Below, piece by piece: positions 1 to 8,956 of a stretch of DNA of 64,000 bases; position 1 is the stretch's first letter, and each line of letters begins with the position of its first letter. Source of the DNA: Paenibacillus hexagrammi (GTDB lineage: Bacteria > Bacillota > Bacilli > Paenibacillales > NBRC-103111); NCBI RefSeq assembly GCF_021513275.1, contig NZ_CP090978.1, positions 434,001 through 498,000 of the forward strand, written 5' to 3'. The notes beneath the pieces were generated by a model that worked only from the letters and a program-made list of their open reading frames with translations, searched no databases and was not told the DNA's origin. Both the position numbers and the translations under genes were made by a program.

Positions 1-32
1 CAGGGCTGCGGGCGAATGAAGCCCGGTACTTT

Positions 33-395
33 ATGAACAAATACAAGCACGAATTTACGGTCGTGCCAGCTAGTGAAAGCCAGGAGACACTTGCATATGT
101 GCAACGAGTTTTAAAAGAAGAACGCGGTATTGAGTTTGCGGCCAAACCCTTAGAAACATCGCGTTTTCAAGTCGAAAATATCAAGTGGGCCTTCGTCTTT
201 TATGAGGATGGTCTAGTGGTCAACGTGCTGTATACGGTGGATGACCCTAAGAAGCGAGCCGTTGGATTTAAGCTATCTGAGGGGATGGAAGTACCTAAGG
301 AGCTGGAGGAAAAGAAGTTCAAGTTTGCAAGACAGAAGTCCAAGCTGGCTGGGACGATTCGAGGTTCTTTCTTCGTGATTAAAAGAGAATATTGA
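33..395 (+). CDS. hypothetical protein, C-terminal part (possibly continues upstream of window)
   Basis: The first ATG gives a 120-residue soluble basic protein that I do not recognise. The frame stays open upstream to the window edge (it reads GLRANEARYF before the ATG) and there is no convincing ribosome binding site before the ATG. It may therefore be the C-terminal part of a longer gene. It has no signal peptide, membrane segment or catalytic motif that I can see. It is followed by an inverted repeat and a strong terminator, so it ends a transcription unit. Confidence 0.6.
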   Translation: MNKYKHEFTVVPASESQETLAYVQRVLKEERGIEFAAKPLETSRFQVENIKWAFVFYEDGLVVNVLYTVDDPKKRAVGFKLSEGMEVPKELEEKKFKFARQKSKLAGTIRGSFFVIKREY

Positions 396-403
396 AGCAA
401 TGA

Positions 404-490
404 ACGCCCCTTAGATTGGATCGGTTGCCGAGAAGGCTAGTCCGATATCTATTCTAAGGGGCGTATTTCACACCCTTTTGGGTGTTTTTT
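404..490 (+). terminator. inverted repeat plus rho-independent terminator
   Basis: ACGCCCCTTAG at 404-414 pairs perfectly with CTAAGGGGCGT at 454-464. It is followed at 470-490 by a compact hairpin, ACACCC/GGGTGT with a TTTT loop, and a T run. The second hairpin is a classical intrinsic terminator for the gene ending at 395. Confidence 0.8.
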
Positions 491-569
491 ATTTGCAATA
501 AATTTGCCGATGGAATGATCGGTGAACCGGGCTTAAATCATGGCGATAGTATTGGGATAGCAACGATGA

Positions 570-1880
570 TTAACGTAGCTGTTGCACACCTTTGAACCAT
601 ACAGATTTGATTGACAAGGTATCCGAGATGTTGGTTGTCGGATCACCGTTTACTAACACAAGGTCAGCTCGCGCACCTTCAGCTATACGGCCGCGATCGT
701 GAAGAGCAAAGCGGCGTGCTGGTTTCGCGGTAGCCGATTGAAGCGCTTCTATCGGAGAGAAACCTGCCTTCACCAGCAATTGCATTTCATGATGGACGCT
801 GGCTCCATGAGCAAGACCGCCAAGATTCGGAACAGGAACCGGAGCGACATCCGTCCCGACAAGAATATCAACTCCGGCACGGTGAAGGTCCATCACATTC
901 TTAAAGCTGTTCTCCATATTGCCTTGTGGAAACGTGTTGAAACTGGAGTTCAAGATATCGATCCAATCCGGACTTAATTTGGAATGAACACGCGGATCAT
1001 TCGCCAATTCCGATGCCGGATTTCCAATAATCGATGAATTCAACACCAAGCACGGTATGACAAAAGCGCCTGAAGCCGCTATGGATTTCACCAAATCGGA
1101 CGTGTACTCAGGTCTGTCGACAAACAAGTGGCCCAAACCGTCGACTCCAAAATCGATGGCCTCTTGCGATGAACGAGCCGTCAAAACGTGAGCGATGACC
1201 AACTTATCGAACTTGTGGGCTTCTGTCACGGCCGTTTTCAGAATCTCGTCGCTTAGTACGGGCAGGCCAGGTGCGCCCATGACCGTGCCTTCTTCAATCA
1301 TGATTTTAATATAGTCGGCTCCATGTTCCACTTGCGTATGCACATGTTTAATCGCCTCTTCCACCGTCGTCACTTGCGGTATTTCATCGTGATCGTGAGC
1401 GTAAGCAGCCAACATTGCTTCCCGGTCTTCCTCCGTTAATTTCTCCAGTTCCTTTAATACGAATTCCGGTATTTCATCTCCATCCGGCAGTAATTCATCT
1501 GGGTGTCCGCCCGGAGCGGTGATCGCAGTGCCAGCAGAACGGACGTCTGCGACGTCATGGACATGTTTTAACTGAATCTCGCGTCCTCTTCTAGTAAAAT
1601 CGCCGTTCATTTCGAGTTCTGTTGTAACCCCGAATTGTAAGGCATCTCGTAATCCTCCGATTGAGGTATGGACATGTGCATCAATGAGACCAGGCATTAG
1701 AGTCGCATTTTCACCATTGATCACCGTTGCATCGGCCGGAATGTCTCCGCCCACTGAAATAATGTATTCCCCTTTAATGACAACAGATCTGGGCGTAATC
1801 ATTTGATCTCCATCAAAGATATGTACATTGGTAATCGCCGTAGCTTGCTCTATCAGAGTATTTTGAGTTGCTTTCTCCAT
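570..1880 (-). CDS. metal-dependent amidohydrolase (imidazolonepropionase-like)
   Basis: This 436-residue cytoplasmic protein of the amidohydrolase superfamily hydrolyses an unidentified amide or ring substrate. Visible motifs are the metal-binding HxH of DAHVHTS (about residues 69-71), a central KIMIEEGT lysine that would be the carbamylated metal bridge, an AHV histidine followed by DGLGHLF, and the VGTDVAP aspartate near the C-terminus. Start: ATG preceded by AGGAGG. It is transcribed divergently from the MarR gene at 2038. Palindromes between the two suggest that MarR controls both genes. The substrate cannot be read from the sequence. Confidence 0.85.
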   Translation of the reverse strand: MEKATQNTLIEQATAITNVHIFDGDQMITPRSVVIKGEYIISVGGDIPADATVINGENATLMPGLIDAHVHTSIGGLRDALQFGVTTELEMNGDFTRRGREIQLKHVHDVADVRSAGTAITAPGGHPDELLPDGDEIPEFVLKELEKLTEEDREAMLAAYAHDHDEIPQVTTVEEAIKHVHTQVEHGADYIKIMIEEGTVMGAPGLPVLSDEILKTAVTEAHKFDKLVIAHVLTARSSQEAIDFGVDGLGHLFVDRPEYTSDLVKSIAASGAFVIPCLVLNSSIIGNPASELANDPRVHSKLSPDWIDILNSSFNTFPQGNMENSFKNVMDLHRAGVDILVGTDVAPVPVPNLGGLAHGASVHHEMQLLVKAGFSPIEALQSATAKPARRFALHDRGRIAEGARADLVLVNGDPTTNISDTLSIKSVWFKGVQQLR

Positions 1881-1927
1881 TCGAATTCCTCCTAAATGTT
1901 CGTTACTTAATGATTCGAAGTATAACT

Positions 1928-2018
1928 GTTAGAAAACTAACTGTCAATAAACTAATATTAGTTTGACATAATGGCTTGCCCTCTGTATAGTTTACTTACT
2001 TACAGTTAGTTTTCTAAC
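1928..2018. promoter_or_regulatory. MarR operators and marR promoter in divergent intergenic region
   Basis: GTTAGAAAACTAACTGT at 1928-1944 and its exact reverse complement at 2002-2018 flank a third palindrome, AAACTAATATTAGTTT, at 1949-1964. A near-consensus promoter for the + strand gene has TTGACA at 1963-1968 and TATAGT at 1986-1991 with a 17-nt spacer. The central palindrome overlaps the -35 box and the right-hand site lies just after the -10 box. This fits autorepression by the MarR protein at 2038. That the MarR protein binds here is inference. Confidence 0.75.
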
Positions 2019-2037
2019 AATATGGGGAGGTACGATC

Positions 2038-2466
2038 ATGAAGCCTCGCAAGGATACGCCTTATCTGGATTTGTTTCAGATTATTGGCCTTAAGTTAAAG
2101 AAAAAAGCGGACGATAGCATAAAAGAGTTAGGATTAAACGCTCAACAAGGGAAAATAATTAGCTATATTTACGAGAATCAAGACAAGGAATTAATTCAGA
2201 GGGATCTTGCCGATCGGTTTCATCTGCGCGGGGCTAGCATTACAAGTATGCTTCAAGGTCTTGAGCAAAGAGGATTTATCGAGCGTAAAATCCCAGCCAA
2301 TAATGAACGGCAAAAAAATATTTATGTGTTACCCAAAGCCGTTGAATTGATTGAAGACTTTAATGAGTCTTTCCAAAAGGTGGAGGACGAAATCGTTCAA
2401 GTCCTTACCGAAGAAGAGAAGCATACCTTAAAGGAATTGTTGATTAGAATTAATGAACGATTATGA
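2038..2466 (+). CDS. MarR-family transcriptional regulator
   Basis: A 142-residue winged-helix regulator. The recognition region reads LADRFHLRGASITSMLQGLEQRGFIERK, followed by a wing with basic residues (NNERQKNIYVL) and a C-terminal dimerisation helix. The start ATG follows GGGGAGG with good spacing. MarR dimers usually repress a divergent gene and themselves, and are released by small phenolic or oxidising ligands. Here the neighbour is an amidohydrolase and the intergenic region carries three matching palindromes. Confidence 0.9.
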   Translation: MKPRKDTPYLDLFQIIGLKLKKKADDSIKELGLNAQQGKIISYIYENQDKELIQRDLADRFHLRGASITSMLQGLEQRGFIERKIPANNERQKNIYVLPKAVELIEDFNESFQKVEDEIVQVLTEEEKHTLKELLIRINERL

Positions 2467-2545
2467 TTGTGATGGGAATCTGACCCGAAGTTCACCAGCA
2501 CGAATGTAGTGTCGTTTGAAACACACCTGTTCGGGATTAAGCGTG

Positions 2546-2585
2546 AAAAGCACTCTGGGGCATTAGCCTTTAAGGGTGCTTTTTC
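2546..2585 (+). terminator. rho-independent terminator after marR
   Basis: AAAAGCACTC at 2546 pairs with GGGTGCTTTT at 2574 around an 18-nt loop and ends in a T run. It separates marR from the rhuM-like gene. Confidence 0.7.
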
Positions 2586-2648
2586 TGTCGGTGTAAAGGT
2601 TAAGGATATGGTAAAATGGACATAGCTATTTTCTAGTCGGGGAACGGA

Positions 2649-3656
2649 GTGAATGAGATGGACAACCAGACGGATATCTTGATATACCAGACCGAAGATG
2701 GAAAAACTAAGATTGATGTAAAAATGGAGAACGGTACAGTCTGGATGACACAAAAGGCGATTGCAGAATTGTATCAGAAGGGTGTAAACACAATAAATGA
2801 ACATATAAAGAACATTTACGAAGAAAGTGAATTGAACGAAGAAGCAACTATTCGGAAAAACCGAATAGTTCAAACTGAAGGGCAGCGTCAAGTCGAACGA
2901 GAAGTATCATTCTATAACCTTGAAATGATAATTGCCATCGGATACCGCGTCCGCTCGCACAGAGGTACGCAGTTCAGGAAGTGGGCAACAGAACGGCTCA
3001 ATGAATACCTCGTCAAAGGCTTTACAATGGATGATGACCGCTTGAAGGATATGCGTAATTTCGGACAAGACTATTTTGATGAATTGCTCCAGCGTATCCG
3101 AGATATCCGTGCATCAGAGAAGAGGTTTTACCGTAAAATCACGGATATCTATGCTACGTCCATCGATTACGATTCACAAGCAGACTTGTCTAAAGAGTTC
3201 TTCGCTACTGTTCAGAACAAACTGCATTTTGCTATTCACGGACATACAGCAGCTGAATTAATCGCGGATCGTGCCGATGCGGAGAAGGATAATATGGGAC
3301 TCACAAGTTGGAAGGGTGATAAAGTACGAAAGTCCGATGTTACTATCGCAAAAAAATACTTATCCGACAAGGAAATGCAGTCCTTGAACCGTATCGTAAC
3401 CATGTATTTGGACTATGCAGAAGACCAAGCGGAACGACAAAACCCAATGTACATGAAAGATTGGATTGAAAAGCTGAACTCATTCTTAAAATTTAATGAA
3501 CGTGAAATTCTTACCAATGCAGGGAAGGTATCACAAGAAGTTGCCGAGAAATTAGCATTTAATCAATATGAGAAGTACAACAATAAACGTATTGAAATGC
3601 AAAATAATCAAGAGGATGACTTCACCAAATTTATTAATAAAAATCGTTTAAAATAA
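2649..3656 (+). CDS. RhuM-family protein
   Basis: A 335-residue homologue of RhuM, a protein first named from Salmonella pathogenicity island 3 and widespread on mobile elements. Recognisable parts are the N-terminal ILIYQTEDGKTKIDVK and TVWMTQKAIAELYQ segment, NTINEHIKNI, the central FYNLEMIIAIGYRVRS motif, FRKWATERLNEYLVKGF, and a C-terminal helical half with a YLSDKEMQSLNRIV motif. The molecular function of the family is not settled. The gene is more AT-rich than its neighbours, stands alone and has its own terminators, which suggests horizontal acquisition. Confidence 0.85.
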   Translation: MNEMDNQTDILIYQTEDGKTKIDVKMENGTVWMTQKAIAELYQKGVNTINEHIKNIYEESELNEEATIRKNRIVQTEGQRQVEREVSFYNLEMIIAIGYRVRSHRGTQFRKWATERLNEYLVKGFTMDDDRLKDMRNFGQDYFDELLQRIRDIRASEKRFYRKITDIYATSIDYDSQADLSKEFFATVQNKLHFAIHGHTAAELIADRADAEKDNMGLTSWKGDKVRKSDVTIAKKYLSDKEMQSLNRIVTMYLDYAEDQAERQNPMYMKDWIEKLNSFLKFNEREILTNAGKVSQEVAEKLAFNQYEKYNNKRIEMQNNQEDDFTKFINKNRLK

Positions 3657-3684
3657 AAGCAATGCAAATTCTTGATTAAACGCC

Positions 3685-3739
3685 AACAGCGGCAGCCTAA
3701 GACTTGTTTCTTCAAGTCACGGCCTGCCGCTGTTTTTTT
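3685..3739 (+). terminator. strong rho-independent terminator after rhuM-like gene
   Basis: AACAGCGGCAG at 3685 pairs with CTGCCGCTGTT at 3724. An inner stem GACTTG/CAAGTC lies inside the loop and a run of seven T follows. It also lies just past the 3' end of the convergent histidine kinase gene. Confidence 0.85.
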
Positions 3740-3750
3740 CATGGCTTAGT

Positions 3751-5238
3751 CTAATGCTTTACTTTCATGGAACGCCGATTTGGTTTGGCGAAGTCGGAGA
3801 CCCCCGGTATGGACGTATCGGTGCGAAGCAGCTTCCCAGGCAGCAAGAGCTGCATAGTGGTTCCTTTGCCGAGCTCTGTTTTTTCTACTGTGATTTTACC
3901 ACCGTGCTTTTGCAGAACGGCATAACAGTAGCTCAAACCTAGTCCGTAGCTGTGTGCGCTTTTCTTCGTGGAGAAGAATGGGGCGAATACCCGGCTCGCA
4001 TTCTCTTCGGATATCCCCTGCCCATTATCCTGAACTGTGATCAGGAGCTTGCTGCCAAGCGTTCGCGCTTGAATGCGGATGACGGCTTTTTGCCCGGCAG
4101 GAACGGCTTCAAAGGCATTCAGAAGCAGGTTATTCAGTACTTCCTTCATATGGGTGTGGTCACAGGTCAGCCAGCCGTCGACCGATAGTTCCACTCGCAG
4201 CTCCAGCCGATCCCCGGCTAATGTCTTAATGGCATCCGCTGCGCCGTCGATCAGATGGCCGAGCCTTTGTTCACGAGGCTCCAGCCGAATTTCCTCGGCC
4301 TTATCTCGAATTCGGTTCACCATCTCCAGCAGATGATCGGTGACCGTATCGATGCTTTGTAGTGCCGCGGCCGCTGTTTCGGTTCGATTTTGCTCCAAGC
4401 TGGTCAGGGCTCGGGTGTTCAGATAGCGAATCTTTTGAAGCTCATTTTTAATCGTGTGATTCAGAATTTGTGTGCCCTTCGTCATATTCTGCATGGAATA
4501 ATCGTTGCGCTGCTCCTCGATTCGCAGCTTGATCCCCATAAAGCCGTACTTGATGGAATAAAAGATAAAGAAAAGGACAATCCACAATATGATAAAGGAA
4601 TTATATTTCCAGGCCCCGTTGCTCTCGATGTTAAAATAACCGTGCTCCATCACAATTTGCTGCATGCCGAGGAAATCCGATACATAGGACCCCATCACGG
4701 CGGAAGATAAGACAAACGCGGTACGGATCCGATTGCGCTTAATGTAAGGGTCCTGCTCTCGGATACAGGAGATCAAATAGATGATGCTTGAAGCGATGAA
4801 ATAGAAGCCGTTCATCCATCTAACATCTGAGATATCAAGGTGGAAAGGCAGCGTCCAGTCTGCTGTGCGCATCACTTGGACTCCAACAGGAAGGAACAAC
4901 AGAACAGCAGCGGGGGCTCTCCATCGTTTGGGCACCCAATCGGCAAAGTAGAGCGAGCAGATAAAAAAGCAAAAATTGATTCCATACCAATAGGCGATAA
5001 AGAAGGGAATGGCTATTTGCTCGATCAGGAGTGCTCCATCGTCAGTGAGGAAGGAAAGGTGCTTGAAATACGGAATAATCGTTGTGGGGATCGATACCGC
5101 AAAGCTGGCGCTTCCGCCAATGAAGAACGAAAAGCTCAGCCATTGATAGTAAAAGTCATGGGATTTCTTCATGAGGACCATGACACTGATGCTCCATAAC
5201 GTTAGAAACATCAAAATATAGAGAAGGATAGTAGTCAA
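3751..5238 (-). CDS. membrane sensor histidine kinase
   Basis: About 495 residues. The N-terminal half (to about residue 235) has several hydrophobic membrane segments. It is followed by a phosphoacceptor helix with HTIKNELQ (His261), then a HATPase domain with an N box (LLLNAFEAV), G1 (VQDNGQGI) and G2 (YGLGLSYC). It autophosphorylates on the histidine in response to an unknown signal. No response regulator gene is adjacent, so it is an orphan kinase. The exact start is uncertain: the longest frame begins with TTG right after CAGGAG, and an ATG nine codons further in is an alternative. Confidence 0.85.
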   Translation of the reverse strand: MTTILLYILMFLTLWSISVMVLMKKSHDFYYQWLSFSFFIGGSASFAVSIPTTIIPYFKHLSFLTDDGALLIEQIAIPFFIAYWYGINFCFFICSLYFADWVPKRWRAPAAVLLFLPVGVQVMRTADWTLPFHLDISDVRWMNGFYFIASSIIYLISCIREQDPYIKRNRIRTAFVLSSAVMGSYVSDFLGMQQIVMEHGYFNIESNGAWKYNSFIILWIVLFFIFYSIKYGFMGIKLRIEEQRNDYSMQNMTKGTQILNHTIKNELQKIRYLNTRALTSLEQNRTETAAAALQSIDTVTDHLLEMVNRIRDKAEEIRLEPREQRLGHLIDGAADAIKTLAGDRLELRVELSVDGWLTCDHTHMKEVLNNLLLNAFEAVPAGQKAVIRIQARTLGSKLLITVQDNGQGISEENASRVFAPFFSTKKSAHSYGLGLSYCYAVLQKHGGKITVEKTELGKGTTMQLLLPGKLLRTDTSIPGVSDFAKPNRRSMKVKH

Positions 5239-5378
5239 CTCCTGGCGGAATAGGATGGATTATTGAACGTGGGTTGTTTTCATTATTTTCTCTATTTTAC
5301 CTAAATCCAGGGGTTCGTGGAAGTGCATAATTCACATTTTGCAGCAAAGGGGAAAATAAATTTTTAGCAGGCTGCCGC

Positions 5379-5418
5379 CTTCCGTACAACGCGATGCTTC
5401 CAGCGCGAGGTACGGAAG
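5379..5418 (-). terminator. inverted repeat downstream of the copper-amine-oxidase-N gene
   Basis: CTTCCGTAC at 5379-5387 and GTACGGAAG at 5410-5418 form a hairpin just past the end of the - strand gene at 5458. The following bases are T-rich only after about 25 nt, so terminator function is plausible but not certain. The rest of the 5239-5457 gap shows nothing else I can name. Confidence 0.45.
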
Positions 5419-5457
5419 ATGTATGACAGTCGTCAGCCATGCCAAGGTTTTACCATG

Positions 5458-6516
5458 TTACTTACTCGGCGTATAAAGACCGGAAAGCTGAACGCCTTGC
5501 CCAAAGCCGCTTTCGCCTTGTTCCGTTACTTGAATCGTACCGTCATGATTAAATTCAAAGATCAAATCATAGGCAGGGGATTCCGTGCTGTATTCAGCAT
5601 TCCTTCCAAAAATTTTTACCGTCGTATCATCAATAGTTCCTGTGTGAACATTACCATTTTGAATTCCGGCATCACCGCCAACAGCATGGGTGGCCATCAC
5701 GCTAAAGGTGACGCTGTCCGCGTCCATTTTTTTGATTTGGATTGTGGAGGTATCATACTTGTCAGAGCCTTGCTTCGTAAATGTGCGGCCCGCAAATTGG
5801 CTGGCATCAACGACCTTTAGCGGGCTTTCGTACATAGAAGCGGCAATCTCTTCAATTTGCTTATGACTGAGTGACAAGTCCTCCGATTTCATCGTGATGT
5901 TAACGTCACCAAACGGGAAGCTAAGATTTCCATCCTTCATCCAATAGGCTTTCGTTCCATTGGCGAGCGTTACGTTCTGCTCTACATCATCGGGTATCAG
6001 GTAATAGCTTCGGCCCTGCCCAATCGTGAGATGCTTATACTTTAGCCAACAGCCGCCATCTACATCATCGTAGCCTGCTTCCAGAAATGCATCGCCTTTC
6101 ACCAGCTTGGCCGGCAAATTGGCCGTAAACCAAAAGGTCTTTTGAATGTCTTTGAGCTGATCATCGGTATAGGAGAAGGATACCACCGGCGACTCGTGGC
6201 TGACACCGTCAATCATTTGGCCAATCCATACTTTCTTATTCGCGTCATCATAATCTACAGGCTGGTCCAGGGCATTCGCTAAAGCTCTTAGCGGTACATA
6301 GGTGCTGCCCTGATAAGTAATCGGGACAAGGGCTTGGTCAGTATCCGGATCGACGGGCGGTTGCCATGCTTTGCCGTTGATTTCGAATGTAATGGTGTGG
6401 TTGAGATAGGCCTTGATTTCCTCCAAATTGCTCGCCGCATAGGCAGCAGCCGTACCGCCTAAAATCATGCCGCAGGTCAAAGCGGCCAAAGCAACGGACT
6501 TCATTTTCAAGATCAA
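5458..6516 (-). CDS. secreted protein with copper-amine-oxidase-N-like (stalk) domain
   Basis: About 352 residues. An N-terminal signal peptide (MKSVALAALTCGMILGGTAAA) is followed by a short domain with the motif TYVPLRALANALDQPVDYD, typical of the copper amine oxidase N-terminal repeat found on Paenibacillus surface proteins. The long C-terminal part is a beta-rich region I do not recognise. It is probably exported and attached to the envelope; the role is unknown. The start lies among clustered TTG/ATG codons after AAGGGTGA, and the ATG four codons in is equally likely. Confidence 0.75.
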   Translation of the reverse strand: MILKMKSVALAALTCGMILGGTAAAYAASNLEEIKAYLNHTITFEINGKAWQPPVDPDTDQALVPITYQGSTYVPLRALANALDQPVDYDDANKKVWIGQMIDGVSHESPVVSFSYTDDQLKDIQKTFWFTANLPAKLVKGDAFLEAGYDDVDGGCWLKYKHLTIGQGRSYYLIPDDVEQNVTLANGTKAYWMKDGNLSFPFGDVNITMKSEDLSLSHKQIEEIAASMYESPLKVVDASQFAGRTFTKQGSDKYDTSTIQIKKMDADSVTFSVMATHAVGGDAGIQNGNVHTGTIDDTTVKIFGRNAEYSTESPAYDLIFEFNHDGTIQVTEQGESGFGQGVQLSGLYTPSK

Positions 6517-6612
6517 TCACCCTTTTCTCAGTTATAGTTGACTTATCTTATACGTGAAAATCCGAGTATTTGTTGCTTGTTAGAATAAAAGTAAATGATG
6601 TAAATATTTGTT

Positions 6613-6659
6613 TGAGAAAACAAAATGCCCAAATCTCTAGGGGCTTGAGAGTTGGGCAT
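6613..6659 (-). terminator. rho-independent terminator (minus strand)
   Basis: Read on the - strand, ATGCCCAA and TTGGGCAT pair around the centre, the inner stem CTCTC/GAGA extends the hairpin, and TTTTGTTTTC follows. It terminates the small membrane protein gene ending at 6668. Confidence 0.8.
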
Positions 6660-6667
6660 GATTTACG

Positions 6668-6814
6668 TCAACGATTTTTTCGTCGTCGTTTCACGAAGAT
6701 AGCTGCAATAAGGACGACAACACTTATAAGGATAGCAAGTACAAGAAATGTGGAGAAATGACCCACTATAAAGTAGCTGTCGTGATAGGAGTAGTCTTCA
6801 TTGGCTACTATCAA
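6668..6814 (-). CDS. small single-pass membrane protein
   Basis: A 48-residue protein starting from TTG, eight bases after AGGAGG (6828 region, - strand). One hydrophobic segment (FSTFLVLAILISVVVLIAAIF) is followed by a very basic tail, KRRRKNR, so the C-terminus is cytoplasmic. A longer in-frame version exists upstream but it overlaps the phosphotransferase gene and lacks a ribosome binding site. Function unknown. Confidence 0.6.
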   Translation of the reverse strand: MIVANEDYSYHDSYFIVGHFSTFLVLAILISVVVLIAAIFVKRRRKNR

Positions 6815-6843
6815 AGGATTATACCTCCTCAGCGTGAAATCCG

Positions 6844-7680
6844 TTAATCTAAAGCTTTCTTGGCAACACGGAACCAATGGTCCAGCCATGCAGGCCAATG
6901 CTCTATACACCAGCAAATCTGTCTGAGAAGCAGGTAGGATAAGTAAATGGATGCTACATCTTTCCCTACATGTCTCTCGGCAGCTTGTTTAAGCTGGTTC
7001 CAAGCTTTCGAATCCGGCTCTGTGTAGAGCATCAAGGTAAGTAGATCAAATGTACAATCACCTGCGCACGGAAACTGCCAATCCACTACACCGCTTAGCT
7101 GCCCCTCATGTACTAATAGGTTTTGATGATGGAAATCAAAATGAACGATGTCTGTTGTTCGATAAGTGTGTCTGTCATACGTGTACATCACGTTCTGTAA
7201 AACGATTAACAATTCGGCAGTCGCTGAAGAGAAGTGAAGGAGCGGTTGATGGGAACAAAATTCACTCTCACCATAAATAACAGCGTTCACGATCCGTTCA
7301 GGCCAATGGCTAGATTTAACTTGGTCTCTTTGCAGCTCATTAATCTCCAGTATGCGAGGGAGATGCACAGGCAAATTCTCAGGTGGACATAGTGTTCCCG
7401 CAAGCTTCTCTTGTATGGAGTAACTCCATCCATCAGTATGACCGATATGGGTGTATAGAGGAAGCGGATAGCCCTTCCGTTTAAGCTCACTGGTGTAGGC
7501 TGCGGCTTCGTCTAATCTTGATGTAAGCTCAGCGGAATGTCCCCACTTCAGAACAAACTCATTTCCTGCATGATCTTGAATCGTAAAAGCACCTTGTGTG
7601 CCTTGTTTGAATTTAGATACCAGTTGAAAAGAAGTGTCCTCTTTCTCGTTGATCATATTTAGAAGGCTGGCAAGATCCAT
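6844..7680 (-). CDS. aminoglycoside phosphotransferase (APH)-family protein
   Basis: A 278-residue kinase-like protein. The catalytic loop reads VHFDFHHQNLLV (general base Asp with HxDxxxxN spacing) and the metal-binding motif is VVDWQF followed by GDCTFDLLTL, as in APH/choline kinases. The family phosphorylates small hydroxylated molecules and only some members confer aminoglycoside resistance; the substrate is unknown here. Start ATG follows AAGGAGG. The downstream small membrane gene begins just beyond the stop and may be co-transcribed. Confidence 0.8.
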   Translation of the reverse strand: MDLASLLNMINEKEDTSFQLVSKFKQGTQGAFTIQDHAGNEFVLKWGHSAELTSRLDEAAAYTSELKRKGYPLPLYTHIGHTDGWSYSIQEKLAGTLCPPENLPVHLPRILEINELQRDQVKSSHWPERIVNAVIYGESEFCSHQPLLHFSSATAELLIVLQNVMYTYDRHTYRTTDIVHFDFHHQNLLVHEGQLSGVVDWQFPCAGDCTFDLLTLMLYTEPDSKAWNQLKQAAERHVGKDVASIYLSYLLLRQICWCIEHWPAWLDHWFRVAKKALD

Positions 7681-7736
7681 GGATGCTGTTCCTCCTTGGT
7701 AGAGATCGATATGTGCTGATAGTCTTAATCATAGAA

Positions 7737-8078
7737 TCATTGATTCCAAAGCGCCATCAAAATCCGATTAACGATAGCAATAATAGCAAAGGCCAGAGTC
7801 AGTCTGATATGTCCGCTGAAGGAAAGTGCGGCAAAAGCGGAAGAGAAGATGATAAGTTCAATGATGAATCGGAGGGGGTCTGATACGGCGAAGGTAGCTT
7901 TAGGAGCGACAAACATTCCCCAGAGTACGGCTGCGGCTAAGGGGGCGCCTAACCCGAGAGCTATTTTCAGCAGGATGCCTTTACTAGTAGTAAAACCCCA
8001 ATATCCAAGGGAAGCGAGGATACAAAGCTCGAGTAGAAACCGTAATCCAAGGTTGGACATTTTGATGACCATGTACAT
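7737..8078 (-). CDS. YrdB-like (DUF2568) membrane protein
   Basis: A 113-residue integral membrane protein with four hydrophobic segments, resembling Bacillus YrdB. The start ATG follows AAAGGATG; a second ATG six codons in is possible. It lies downstream of bioY on the same strand but behind a strong terminator, so it is probably expressed on its own. Function unknown. Confidence 0.7.
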   Translation of the reverse strand: MYMVIKMSNLGLRFLLELCILASLGYWGFTTSKGILLKIALGLGAPLAAAVLWGMFVAPKATFAVSDPLRFIIELIIFSSAFAALSFSGHIRLTLAFAIIAIVNRILMALWNQ

Positions 8079-8160
8079 GGTAGAATCATCCTTTCTTTAT
8101 ACAAAAAAACTAAATATATAAGTATATTAACTAATAATATTAGTTTCATCAAGTGGGAAA

Positions 8161-8203
8161 TAAAAAAGCAGTCACAGACCCCTTACTGGGGATACTGGAC
8201 TGC
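8161..8203 (-). terminator. rho-independent terminator after bioY
   Basis: On the - strand GCAGTC and GACTGC close a stem with an inner CCCC/GGGG pairing, followed by TTTTTTA. It ends the bioY transcript. Confidence 0.85.
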
Positions 8204-8225
8204 CTCATATAGAAGCTGTATACCA

Positions 8226-8840
8226 TTACATAGCGGTTTCTTGCGTTTGCTGAACAACATTGCGGGAGGAGGTGCCTGTCAATCTTTCATAAGGGAAGAC
8301 TTGGCGAACCGGCGCAATAATGAGTGCAGCTACAACTGCTTTGATCGCATCTCCAAGTAAAAAAGGATAGCAGCCTGCTGTCATGGCCTTAGCGAATGTA
8401 TAAGTTGGAACCTTGTACATCAACCATGGAACTCCAGATAGGTACATGATCAGCGATCCGAAAATCTCAAGAACGAGGAAAGTGGCAATAAAACCGACTG
8501 CTCCTTTCATTTGAATGCGCGGTATGAGAAGTCCGATAATCAGGGCGCAGAACGGCCAGATCATGATAAAACCGCCGGTAGGTCCTAGGATGACGCTCAT
8601 CCCGCCGGTACCGTGCAGCATCGGGAAGCCAATCGCGGTCAGAACAACGACAAGCATCATACTGAGGAAGCCGTATCTGGCTCCAAGAAGTCCTCCTGCT
8701 AGCATGACGGCTAGGGTCTGTAAAGTAATGGGAACCGGTGAAAACCCTAACGGAATGGTAACAAAGCTGAATAATACGAGAAGTGCCGCAAATAATGCGC
8801 TGAAAACAATGCCTCGGAGTGTGAGTTTCATATTGTCCAT
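8226..8840 (-). CDS. bioY: biotin transporter substrate-binding subunit BioY
   Basis: A 204-residue membrane protein of the BioY family (S component of an ECF transporter) with about six membrane segments. Diagnostic stretches are the GFSPVPITLQTLAVMLAG and GARYGFLSMMLV region, the glycine-rich GTGGMSVILGPTGGF motif and a C-terminal LGDAIKAVVAA helix. It binds biotin and works with an energising module, which is encoded divergently from 8957. A BirA-type operator lies just upstream. Start ATG follows a weak AGGAGA-like site. Confidence 0.93.
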   Translation of the reverse strand: MDNMKLTLRGIVFSALFAALLVLFSFVTIPLGFSPVPITLQTLAVMLAGGLLGARYGFLSMMLVVVLTAIGFPMLHGTGGMSVILGPTGGFIMIWPFCALIIGLLIPRIQMKGAVGFIATFLVLEIFGSLIMYLSGVPWLMYKVPTYTFAKAMTAGCYPFLLGDAIKAVVAALIIAPVRQVFPYERLTGTSSRNVVQQTQETAM

Positions 8841-8862
8841 CTCTCCTAATTCTGATATTCTT

Positions 8863-8897
8863 ATTGTTAATATAATGTCAACTTAATAGTTAACAAT
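8863..8897. promoter_or_regulatory. BirA-type biotin operator
   Basis: ATTGTTAAT at 8863-8871 and GTTAACAAT at 8889-8897 form an interrupted inverted repeat with a 17-nt spacer, as in Firmicutes BirA boxes. It lies between bioY (-) and ecfA1 (+). Biotin-bound BirA would repress bioY, and the position allows control of both units. Assignment is from motif resemblance and context. Confidence 0.75.
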
Positions 8898-8956
8898 TCG
8901 GTTGACAATCAGGATTATAGCACAAGCTTTTCAAAAGGGGAAGGAACTTTTTCCAT

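Noticed and set aside
6668..6916. 82-residue version of the small membrane protein
   Set aside because: The longer start overlaps the phosphotransferase gene and lacks a binding site; the TTG after AGGAGG explains the shorter protein.
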